This document shows positions 32,246-41,743 of a DNA stretch of 64,000 nucleotides, piece by piece; the first letter of the stretch is position 1; each line of letters starts with the position of its first letter. The notes beneath the pieces were generated by a model. The model did not search any database. It worked only from the letters and a program-made list of their open reading frames with translations, and was not told the DNA's origin. Position numbers and translations under genes: made by a program. The stretch spans positions 38,591,488 to 38,655,487 of the forward strand of contig JAQNBH010000015.1 in the NCBI GenBank assembly GCA_028752905.1, given 5' to 3'. Origin of the DNA: Cladorhizidae sp. MBARI D1340-BT2 (taxonomy: Eukaryota; Porifera; Demospongiae; Poecilosclerida; Cladorhizidae).

Positions 32246-33032
32246 AAGGAGGGACAGTTGCATTTTTGGGGGAGAGTGACCCACATGTATTTCCCCCCCT
32301 TTTTCTTCTTGTGGTTACCACTTTATAACTCCATAGATTCCGTAAACTTCATGGTATGGACTTGATATATAGCTCAAAAGATAGGTCTCTCTTTGTGCTC
32401 TCTGTTGATACTAAAATATTTTTCATAGGTATAACTATAGCCAAGTTACAGGAGCTACAAGTGGAGGGAACCTCAAAAACCTGAATGCCTGAACTGGCAG
32501 TATAAATATCTCCTGATTGCCAAGTGCTACAGAGTTGAAATTAGCACCAGTGGCTAGAGGAGGCCCTACTCTATTCAATGAGTGTTTTTATTAGGGTTAA
32601 AATCTAAGTTTGTGGTCAAGCGGTGGATGGAAAATGAATTTCGTTAATAATCCATAAAACTCATTTTCCACCCGCACGCTTGACCACCTACTTACATTTT
32701 AGGCCTTATGAAAACACTCATTGAATAGAGTAGGGCTTCCTCTAGCCACTGGTGCTAATTTCAACTCTCTAGCACTTGGCAATCAGGAGATATTTATACT
32801 GCCAGTTCAGGCATTCAGGTTTTTGAGGTTCCCTCCACTTTAGGTCCAGTAACTAGGCTATAGTTATACCCATGAAAAATATTTTAGTATCAACAGAGAG
32901 CACAAAGAGAGACCTATCTTTTGAGCTATATATCAAGTCCATACCATGAAGTTTACAGAATCTACAGAGCTATAAAGTGGTAACCACAAGTTTATTTGTT
33001 TTAATTTAAAAAATGGTGCTGTCCCCCCCTTT
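32246..33032. repeat. FB1 foldback palindrome, copy C
   Basis: Left tip gaaggagggacagttgcatt and right tip with ctgtcccccccttt. Arms carry the same blocks as the other copies (tggacttgatatatagctca, gtgctctct). Axis near 32645 between ccgcacgcttgaccac arms. Confidence 0.85.
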
Positions 33033-33506
33033 AGTGTTCCTTGTTGGTTTCTCTTCAAATCAATAAGAAATGCATGGACAAAAACCATCATAACTTTGAA
33101 ATGGAGCATCCAATAGCTCTAAAACTTTAGAATTGGCTAGTAGATATGTACAGCAACAGTTTGAACTGATAAAAAAAATCAAAAAACCTCCAAAGTTTTT
33201 CAGGTGTAGTCCCCCCTTAACCATGTAATTAACATTTAAGCGCCTAATGAAAACACTCGTTGTGTAGAGTAGGGCTTCCTCTAGCCACTAAAAAGATGCA
33301 ACTGATGGCTGCCAGCCAGAACCCAGGCCCTGTGCTTTCAAAAGCTTCTCCAGATGCTGCTTTAACGAAAAGCATGATCTATTCTGTGGCTAGTTACATA
33401 TGCCAGTTCTCAGTTATGACCTTATATGGTCTTGTTGGTTTTGTCTTGGTTTGATGTTGGGGGGGGGGGGGGGGGGGGGTTCCTTCGGTTGCTGGATCCA
33501 TGACAA

Positions 33507-33673
33507 CGATCCATAACAATATAATTCAACATTTGTTCACTAAAATTTCCTTGCTTCCTGCAGGCTTCAAATTCTTCATCACTTCCATCTGCAAATGGCT
33601 CATCAAAGTCCCCATCTGTATTCAACGCCTTGAAAAACCTCCTCCAAAGAGAAACATTGTCTTTTTTGCCCAT
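33507..33673 (-). pseudogene. Acidic peptide, possible piggyBac N-terminus
   Basis: The minus strand reads MGKKDNVSLWRRFFKALNTD, then GDFDEPFADGSDEEFEACR. The Asp/Glu-rich composition and the DEPF-DGSDEEF pattern resemble acidic N-termini of piggyBac transposases. It directly adjoins the gypsy LTR, on whose far side (17110-18110, same strand) lies the next part of a piggyBac transposase, PB5. They could be one gene split by the retrotransposon; this is inference. Confidence 0.3.
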
Positions 33674-33692
33674 CTATTTTTAATATGTCTAA

Positions 33693-34643
33693 CCCTCTCA
33701 CTGGCATAAGCGACTTAAGTCGCGAAAACAGATTAACCGCGACGAAACAATTCATAAAAAATTAACCGTTCGCGGTATTAACTTCAAAAATTGTACTAAT
33801 ATGCCCAAAGCATGCCTCTAATATACACCTGAATATCAGGAAAATACGGAATGAGGAAAGGATAGTAAACGTGCCAGCAAACATCACTTCCGGTTAATTC
33901 CCGGTCTCGAAGAAGAAATGGCGACTTGCTTTAGAGTAGAGACGAAGCGTTAGACTTCCTATTTGAGGATGACTTCGGCCTGTCCGAGATTGACGTTAGT
34001 GAAGGAGAGGAAGAAAGTGCCTGTGCTTACCTGGGAAGTGGCGTAGTTGACGGTGATGCTATGGTAGCTATAACAGAAGCTGTTGGCACCGACCACGAAG
34101 CAAGTTTTCAAAGTATAGATCGCCCTACTCTGCCAAGCGAAGCTTCAGACGATAGCGATGGTCATGAAGACTTCCCCCAAGGTAAGAATAGATAAGAGTT
34201 GTATAGTAAAGCCTAGTAACTAGCATAATAATAAGAACTATTTCTCCTGGGAAGGTAGTTTCACTCATGGAGCTGGAGGAGGAGGATGAGGAAGCAGCAG
34301 ATGAGAAGACAGTGTTGGAGGAGAGGTTATTATTTTACAAACAGTTGTTGTTGACCAAAAGTTGACCAGCTAACATTGCTGGTTTCATGTGTAATATGAA
34401 ATTGAGATGATATAAACCCGATATAAACCATTTTATTTTACTTCCTGTCTCTTATAACAATATTCACATTTCTCTGGTTTGTTGCTAAGCAACTAAAATT
34501 TTACATAACGTCCCTTCATGCATCAGCTATCACATGATATATAATTGCTGGGTACTTGTCTTCATAAGGTCCTCTATAAAAAAATAATGTGAAATTGTGT
34601 CAATTTCTGTAGAAAGTCCTCCGTAAATCTGCCAGTGAAAGGG
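33693..34643 (+). mobile_element. Short piggyBac-like element PB2 with CTAA flanks
   Basis: Left tip CCCTCTCACTGGCA after CTAA (33689-33692); right tip TGCCAGTGAAAGGG before CTAA (34644-34647). 951 bp, with one N-terminal exon (33918-34181) and no catalytic part. The identical CTAA on both sides, rather than TTAA, stands out. Confidence 0.75.
33918..34181 (+). pseudogene. PB2 transposase N-terminal exon
   Basis: ATG at 33918 (MATCFRVETKR) runs into a stop; after a one-base shift an acidic frame follows: DFLFEDDFGLSEIDVSEGEE, then SACAYLGSGVVDGDAM and EASDDSDGHEDFPQ, ending at a donor (CAAG then GTAAGA, 34182). The EE-SA-AYLG core corresponds to the exon of PB1 and of PB4. The rest of the gene is deleted. 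Acidic N-termini with this arrangement precede the DDE domain in piggyBac transposases. Confidence 0.45.
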
Positions 34644-34647
34644 CTAA

Positions 34648-35440
34648 GTTACAATTGGTTGCAAGTTTTCAATTTTTTTTATTTATAAATAAAGCACTAT
34701 CATGAACTCAGAGTGTTGTAGAGCAGTATCGCTGCAAAGGATCCTTCGTAAAGAGTTAGGCAGTTAGCAGATCCGTGCAAATAAAGAAGCTGCTTGGTAT
34801 GGCGTCAAGTGCCGTTCAGAGCACGCACGGGTGACGCCAATTGTAGGATGGGAAAACAGTTGAGGGGGTTTAATGTAACAAATACTATCTGGAATGCATG
34901 GAAAGAAAAGATGATAACAGCGGCAGAGAAAGGTTTAGGGAAGAAAAAACTAAGTAGGACTCGAGGGGATATGGTGGTCAGGAGGTGTTTGCAGGAAATT
35001 GAAGACATCAAGAATGGGGGGGGGGGGGGGGGGGGCACGATGTTAAAGTGAGAAAGCTAAGGGGAAAAGCGAAGCTAGTGATAAGAAAAGAGAAGAAAGA
35101 GCTATGAAGACTGAGAAGAATAAGAGGACAGTCGACTGATACTGGCAGATTAAGGCAGGCTTGCAAGTAGTGTGGGATAAGGAATTCAATGCTATGCTAC
35201 AGCAATAATGGAAGCATTGCCAGGCAGGCAGGCAGTGAAAGACCTTGTATTGTGATTAAAATAATTATTGTGAATGAGCAGTTGAAGGTTGATGATGAGA
35301 CCACAGCGTACCAACTTCACCATGTATTGTAATCTAGAGGTAATGCAATCTATCTGCACAGTTCTCCGGTGTTGAACTACACTTGGATGGATATCCGACA
35401 TCCAATGAGGCGTGTATGTAATTATTCTAACTGGGAGTAA
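34648..35440. other. Unassigned interval with a G run
   Basis: A plus-strand frame at 34794-35051 reads VWRQVPFRARTGDANCRMGK and then a Lys-rich segment, ended by a G run (35017-35035). It might be the damaged N-terminal region of the Tc1/mariner relic downstream, but I see no helix-turn-helix I can support. Confidence 0.25.
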
Positions 35441-36075
35441 AGGCTAAAGGTCAAGAGATTATAGTGGGCTCAGCAGCCTCATACATAAGGGTATGGTGAA
35501 TTTAAAGATGTAGTGAAGTCTGATGAGTGTACAATATACAACCCTCCCCCAAACCAAGGTGCACTAATTAGGATCCCACATAACTAAGTGATTACTGATG
35601 TAATTACAGGCCAAACTCAGGGAAGGTTCATGTCTGGGCTGGGATAAGCCAGTGAGGTGCAAGCAAGATTATTTGCTTTGGAAGGCATTATGGGCCTGTT
35701 GTATATAGAACTTTTTGATTAAGACCTTGCTACCTTTTTTGTTCCCTGACCACAACCACAGTTCATGCAGGATAATGATACTAAGCACAGATCTCACTTG
35801 GCCACGATCTTCAAGGATCACGACTGTGTGAACTGGTGGGGGACTGCACTGGAATTATATGATGCCACCTCATTGAAAATCTGGCACAAACTAAATGAAT
35901 GCATATGGAGGAAGGTCAAAGTAATGACTAAGGAGAAATTCGTCAAGGGGACAGATGAATTTTGGAGAACTCTCGGCTGTGCTAAGTGCTCCAAGTGCAT
36001 GATATATTTATGAAAAGTCCTAACAAAGATGACCGAACTGTTGGAGAGGCTACCAGCTTTACTGAATTTTGCTCA
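35440..36075 (+). pseudogene. Tc1/mariner transposase relic
   Basis: Pieces read KDVVKSDECTI (first Asp region), GRFMSGLG, ALEGIMGLLYIELFD, then an open frame FMQDNDTKHRSHLATIFKDH and VNWWGTALELYDATSLKIWH followed by LNECIWRKVKVMTKEKFVKG and FWRTLGCAKCSKCMIYL. The QDND-KH block carries the second catalytic Asp, and the segment should continue SPDLNPIENLWHEL. Here it reads LYDATSLKIWHKL, so the third acidic residue (Glu) has become Lys. Several stops precede 35765. It is a decayed DD34E-type Tc1-like copy; terminal inverted repeats were not found. Confidence 0.75.
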
Positions 36076-36324
36076 TATATTTTGTTGGCTAATTGTTGTT
36101 TTACCAATTGTTTTTCCCCGGTGCTAGACTAATTTTTGTCCTGTTCTTTATAAGGGTAACCCCTGAATTGGGGGAAACAATTCCTGAGAGCTATTAACCC
36201 ACTCACTGTCACAAGCGTATATATATATACACAAAAAGTTGTTTATCAAATTAAAAAAACCATAAAAAATCGATCGTACCGTTCACAGACAGGTAAAAAA
36301 TTAGCTGCATCCCCCTAATCTATC

Positions 36325-36480
36325 TGAACCCAACACAGTCATCCACTCCGACCAGTGGAGGGCTTATAACCAAGTTGGATCGCTGGCTGGTGTCTCTAGC
36401 CACCAAACTGTCAACCATTCATTGAATGATATGATAATGAAATGTATGTGGACAGTCCAAACACATTGCATTTAATAATA
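36325..36480 (+). pseudogene. Merlin (IS1595-type) transposase fragment
   Basis: One frame reads EPNTVIHSDQWRAYNQVGSL, then AGVSSHQTVNHSLND. IHSDQW-AY and H-TVNHS are the core of the ISXO2-like domain, also present at 19508-19722. Only about 35 residues survive; the catalytic Asp is in HSDQW, the Glu region is lost. A duplicated 22-base stretch gaatgatatgataatgaaat flanks its end (36424 and 36514). Confidence 0.6.
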
Positions 36481-36569
36481 TAATGTTAAATATAAGTCAA
36501 CAATACCCTGTATGAATGATATGATAATGAAATGTGGGAATAAGAATTGAGAATTTGATTTATAGAAAG

Positions 36570-37085
36570 AATAACAATTAGCTAGTCCTCTCTTTCTTTC
36601 TGGGACTTCACCTACCAGCATTTCTTTAGCTCCGTCTCTTGCTTCTTCTATGTTACCTTTGATAGTCCCTCCTCTAATTCTCCAGAAGAGGGTGTTTGCG
36701 TATATGGTTGAGGCATGCATTCTGAACAGCTATGTTCTAGACTCTCATGTCCGCAGAGCAGATCACCCTGCCAGGGGTTACAGGAAGAGAGATTTTTTGA
36801 CCTTCCGGTTGGAGCTAGCTAAGGAACTAGTGGTATGCTTCTGCTCACGTCAGCGTGCTGGCTGCCCTCACTCAGTTCATAACGAGTGTCTAGACCGGCT
36901 GAACACCACGCTTAGGCATTGGTCAGCACTAACTGAAAAACAGCAGAGGTGTGTTGTCTGTGTAGCAGTTGGAAACATGTCTGGAATCTCCAACCGCCAT
37001 GAGACCACTTATTTGCCGTCACTGCAAAGTACCACTGTGTGACACAGGACTGTTTTTTCAAGTACCACACCATGGTAGACTTCAC
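36570..37085 (+). pseudogene. piggyBac transposase C-terminal segment (PB3)
   Basis: Reads VFAYMVEACILNSYVLDSHV, then FLTFRLELAKELVVCFCSR, RLNTTLRHWSALTEKQQRC and after a frameshift a Cys-containing end. This is the last helix of the DDE domain (N-Y-LY) and the C-terminal Cys-rich region. It is the inverted relative of 365-970 and extends about 60 bases further upstream (to the tagctagtcctctctttc block shared with 905-960). Catalytic part absent. Confidence 0.6.
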
Positions 37086-37412
37086 CAAGTAGTTTGCTTC
37101 ACTTTTTTTAAATTTTACTTTCTATGGTATTTCCATTTTTCTCTCTGTTCTATGTTTCTGCTAGATGGCTGTTGTTTTGTATATGCATGTTTTTTGTTGC
37201 TATTTAATGGGAAGATGTAATAATTAATTATTCATACAACACCAACATGATAATATCTTCATCAGAAAATAAATATTAAAAAATGATAAATATATGTTAT
37301 GCAAGTTTTGTGAATACATTGAGTGTGTGCATACACACACATATATATATATATATTATATACAATCACATGTTGCATTGTTAGCATAGTCAGAAGTAAG
37401 ACCTTTCATTAA

Positions 37413-39074
37413 GGGGGTAGTAAACCATTTTTCTGAAGATCTGTGTTCCAAATTTGTATCGTTCATAACTTTTTTGTTTTTCATCCTTTACAGATACTTT
37501 TTAGATCAAAAGAAAGACTGGTTCAATAGCCTTAAAATGACATATTACATGAAGGCTACTAATGAATTTTCATGTTTGTACATTTGCCACAGATAAACGC
37601 CCTTAGAACCTTACCCTTGTCACTCGACAAAAATCTTAAAAATCACAGATTGTCAGTGACCACTTCCCATTCACAGTTTGTGTAACATAGCCACATACGT
37701 AAAGTATGATAGAGACAGTTTTGCCACAATGTACTTGGAAGTGATTTGGGAGGTCAATGAAAATTCGTAATGAAAAAGCATGAAATCTGTGTCGAACATC
37801 AATGCATAACTCAAGACCAGTACACAAAATAAGAAAAAGGATTCTATCAAACTTTAGAGCATAGAAAGAGCTATAAAATGGTATATTATGGAATTGTTCT
37901 AGATAAATATTCACCGAGAGAGATTTTTTGAAAGTCCAAAAACACACCTTTTTCATAATACTCATAATACAGGGAGACAGTATTTTGGGGGGGGGGGGGG
38001 GGGAATGACCCACATGCTTTTTTTGTGTGTGATAACCACTTTATAACCCATAGATTCCGTAAACTTCATGGTATGGACTTGATATATAGCTCAAAAGATA
38101 GGTCTCTCTTCTATGTGCTCTCTGTTGATACAAAAATATTTTTCACAAGTATAACTATAGCCAAGTTAGGGGAGCTACAAGTGCAGGGACCTAAAAACCT
38201 GAATGCCTGCAACCTCCACATAAATAACTCCAGATTGCTAGGTGCTAAAAATTTAAAATTAGCACGCGTGGCTAGATGTAATGAGTGTTTTTATTAGGCG
38301 TTAAAATTTAAGTACGTGGTCAAGCGCGCGGGTAGATAATGAATTTCTTTAAAAATCCATAAAACTCATTTTCCACTCGCGCGCTTGACCACGTACTTAA
38401 ATTTTAACGCCTAATGAAAACACTCATTACATAGAGTAGGCTAGCCACCCCTGCTAATTTTAAATTTTTAGCACTTAAGTTATTTATGTGGCATTCAGGT
38501 TTTTAGGTCCCTCCACTTTAGGTCTAGTAACTTGCCTATAGTTATACCTATGAAAAATATTTTAGTATCAAAAGAGAGGACACAGAGAGACCTATCTTTT
38601 GAGCTATATATCAAGTCCATACCATGAAGTTTGCAGAATCTACGGAGCTCTAAAGTGGTAACCATAAGTTTTGGGGGGGAAATAAAAAAATGCAACTGTC
38701 CCCCCCTGAAGTTGGCTATGTTATTAGAACATCAGAACACCACCCTTGCTATAAAAAATATATATTATTTTCATGCTCAGATGTCATCTCCAACTCTTTT
38801 TAGTGCATGTCCAAAAGAAAGAGTGATGCAACTCCTCCTGCTCCCTTGTCCCTTGACCTCAGGACGTCCCGTAATGTACTATAACACAGACATCATTTAC
38901 ACCCCCCATGCAGTACAGGTGTGTACAAAATGCATGCATGAAATCCTCCATAACTTTTTTTCTGAACCAGAACAGCCTTCCAAGTTTTGTACACAGCTCA
39001 TGCAGAGCTATAGGTAGGATATAAAAGGAAGAATTTTTTAAAAGAAAATTTTCAGAAAAATGGTTTACTACCCC
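37413..39074. mobile_element. TTAA-flanked element T3
   Basis: Ends: TTAA (37409-37412) then GGGGGTAGTAAACCATTTTT, and the inverse (one G fewer) then TTAA (39075-39078). About 24 terminal bases pair. It contains FB1 copy D in the middle. No transposase. The right TTAA is shared with T4. Confidence 0.8.
37970..38708. repeat. FB1 foldback palindrome, copy D
   Basis: Left tip CAGGGAGACAGTATTTTGG with a G run (37988-38004), right tip aatgcaactgtcccccctg. Arms mirror each other around about 38345 (gcgcgcgggtagataatg against cactcgcgcgcttgacca). Confidence 0.85.
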
Positions 39075-39078
39075 TTAA

Positions 39079-41739
39079 GGGGGGAAGAGGGCTGAAAACA
39101 CATATTAAAAAAATTAAAAAATTATGGGCCCAAAAGGGTTCATAATATGTCTGGAGTTTGAGTTTCAAGTTTCAGAGCAAGTGAATACTTGCATCAGAAG
39201 ATATAGCCATTTTTATACAGTGCATTATTATTCCATTTCATTTCATTTCACTTCACATTGGAAGAGGTTCTCTCCCAGTCTTACCTGGCTACAATCGGGC
39301 GGGCGGCGATGATCGCCTACCCAAAATACAGTTTTTATATATCAAAATGTTGCCAATTTCATGGAGACCCTTACCAGTCGTTTGCGCAATGAATTGGCCA
39401 GGTCGGGGGGTAGTGCGCAACCGCTAAGATGAGCACGTTTTTTTAGGTCAAGGTTCACTTGAAACTTTTACACTGTTGAGTTATGGGGAAGAGAACAGAG
39501 AAGCATTTTAAACAGAAAGGCCAAGGATTCAAGAAGAGTGAAGACAAGAAGAAGAAAGCCCTACAGGCGGCTGTTGTTGAGCCTGTCACAGTAGCCGCGC
39601 AAGGCAAGTTTTAATGTTTATCTCCATACTAAAAGTTACTAGCTGTTTCCTTTCCTTTGTTAGTGAGTCTCTTGGATCCTGTGGGTGGGGTAGCGCCTTC
39701 TGTGAACCTTCACTTACCTTGCAATCAATTGCAAATGTCTGAAGAGAGGCCAGTTCCATTGGTGACTATGACAAGTGACTATGACCAGGAAGAAGTTGGC
39801 TCTCATGGATAGTTCAGCTGCTTCTGTGGCTGTTGCTACTGGATCTACTGGCTCTACCTCTTTGGACTCGGGTGGTGTTGGAGAACTAGGTAAGGGTAAT
39901 CGTATAATAAACTTAGATAAGCTTAGAGAGGTCATAGAAAGGTGTAATAAGTTGGTAACTGAGCTCCCTTGCAACTGAAGCCTGTAGGGCAGGCATGGTT
40001 TACTTTTTGTTCAAATTGTAGTAACACTCGAGACATCTCAAACCCTGTATCTGTAGAAGCATTCTTTGAACATCCAGTCAGTACTGGGTGCTCGCATTGC
40101 TGGAATTAGTCATTCTGGTCTGGAAGACATCACTGCAGTCATGGATATGTTGCCCCCTCTTAGTTCCACTTGTTTTTTAAAAATATACTAGGTCAATAGG
40201 GAGTGACGCAAATGCAGTAACAGAGTATTATGTTGGATGCCGCTCATAGGTTACATGATTTTTATAGGGTTAGGCATGAAGACATCATTGATGTTAGTAT
40301 TACTGTTGACGGCACATGGCTTAGACAGGGCCACAAATCAAATTATGGCTTGGTTGCGGTGATGGCTTGGGACACTGGAGAGGTTTTAGATTATTATCTT
40401 ACGTCTAATTTCAAGCTTGTGCGCGAAGACCTGAAGATGAAACAGAAGCAAGTTACACAGAATGGTTTGAGGGTCACAAGGTAAATTGTGAAGCCAATTT
40501 TGAAGGCTCTTCGGTTTCTATGGAAGTTGTAGGAACACAAAAACTTTTTTAGCGTTCAGTGGAGAGACTGAAGCTTAGGTACACACACATTAATTAGTGA
40601 TGGGTATACAAATGCACATAAACGGGAGTGCAACAAGTGTCGGGCTTGCCATCGAGAGGCAGCAGAGTTTCAATGGAGGGCGGAGCATTGTATGGTCCTG
40701 GCAAGGGGGACCTGTAACATTTTTATTTTGTTTGTGTCTTGCTTTCTATTGTCAAACAGAGATTTCAAACAAAGATTACTGGAAGATACTTTTGTTTATG
40801 TGTATTTTTGTCAAGCTTAGAAATTACTGGAGGATGACTTGTTTGTGTTCTATTGTTTTTCAGGGATTACTGGAGGGTGTCGGAAGACATGTGTGGAGGG
40901 CGACGATGGATGGACCTGGGCATGGGAGCCCTGCAAATGATGACGTGTTTATGTTTGCTAATTCAATATTAGCAAAGCAACGTAACAAGTCTGATGCGTC
41001 TTTAATTTATGTGTATGTATATATATATAATTATTGTTGGTTTTGAAGCTGTAGTTAGGATGTAGGATACTGCTGTTGTTGAAAAAATAAAGGACTGTGA
41101 AAGTCAATTGGTTGCTTTCAACATTTTGTTTGTACACACACAATTCTAGTAATGAGGGGATGTATTCTAGTGAAGCAGGGGCAGCTGGGATGTGATTACA
41201 AACTGCTTGGACTTCAAGGCTCAATATCTCTGAAGTGATTTTTGAAAAACCGTTCAAATGATAACTTGAATATTTTTTATCCTTTCATAAAAAAAATTAT
41301 TTCATTTGAAAGCAAATTTTATATTCTACAACTTGCGCGAGAGTTTTTGTTTGATAGGATTACTAAAAAATACCTATAGATGGAAATTTAACGTGACGTC
41401 ATAAATCTATGTTCAGAAAATGCAACAAAAAAACTTTTTTTCGAAATTTCAAGACGCGCAGTTTGTAGTGCTCATTATGATTGACTAATAGACCGAATAA
41501 GAGCCTCGCAAAGGTCGTTACTGCAACGTGGTTTACTTAACGGCTTACGGTCCGCACTGGAAGAGCCTATAATGAGCCAGGAAAAAATTATGGCGAAACT
41601 AAATGACAAAAGAGACTTACCATTAGAAAGCACAGACTGCAAGCTATAATTTGATATATAAATTGGGAAACTAGAGTGAATGCGAGCAAAGATATGGTAC
41701 TTTATATGAGACTACGCGATACGCAGCCTTCTTTCCCCC
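39079..41739 (+). mobile_element. TTAA-flanked element T4 with Kolobok-type transposase relic
   Basis: Left: shared TTAA (39075-39078) then GGGGGGAAGAGGGCTG. Right: CAGCCTTCTTTCCCCC then TTAA (41740-41743); the inverse GGGGGAAAGAAGGCTG matches 14 of 16. It encodes the relic at 39482-40700. Downstream (41050-41739) is AT-rich noncoding sequence. TTAA duplication, G-rich tips and this transposase type agree with the Kolobok superfamily. Confidence 0.65.
39482..40700 (+). pseudogene. Kolobok-type ('Mutator-like' Pfam) transposase, broken
   Basis: ATG at 39482 gives a very basic N-terminus (MGKRTEKHFKQKGQGFKKSE). After 40050 comes SVLGARIAGISHSGLEDITA with VMDMLPPLS, matching the R-G-G-L--F-G-M-LPPP block of this family. 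From 40230 follows AHRLHDFYRVRHEDIIDVSI then TVDGTWLRQGHKSNYGLVAV and DTGEVLDYYL, the DGTW-RGH-S-G core with the first catalytic Asp. A shift leads to YTEWFEGHKVNCEANFEGSS, VSMEVVGTQKLF and RSVERLKLRYTHIN, the H-C-NF-GSS-ME-GA--F-RS--LRYT block. Several frameshifts and stops exist. I cannot see the last acidic residue. Function would be cut-and-paste of TTAA elements. Confidence 0.7.
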
Positions 41740-41743
41740 TTAA

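Larger units (their letters stand above)
30756..33216. mobile_element. TTAA-flanked element T2
   Basis: Ends are TTAA (30752-30755) then GGGGGGACTACACCTGAA, and the exact inverse then TTAA (33217-33220). The 18 terminal bases match perfectly. It contains a non-LTR insertion (31004-31913) and an FB1 copy (32246-33032). No own gene is visible. Confidence 0.8.
30332..33304. repeat. FB1 foldback, copy E, split by TTAA element T2
   Basis: The left arm (30332-30755) starts ctgggggtgacagttgcatt and runs past the FB1 axis. The right arm resumes at 33221 with taatTTAAC, aagcgcctaatgaaaacact and ctagccact, then jumps to the terminal atgcaactg (33296-33304), so most of the right arm is deleted. T2 sits in the central region. 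Confidence 0.7.
30213..33505 (-). repeat. Right (5') LTR of the Gmr1-type element, interrupted
   Basis: Two pieces, 30213-30331 and 33305-33505, align in order with the three pieces of the left LTR. It begins TGTACGG next to the primer site and ends ccatgaca. A G run (33461-33479) is inserted or expanded in it. Without the FB1 insertion the LTR would be about 320 bp. No target duplication next to 18574 and 33505 is obvious. Confidence 0.7.

Noticed and set aside
39079..41739. Classical Mutator element
   Set aside because: The Pfam name of the transposase suggests it, but the flanks show TTAA and not a 9-bp duplication.
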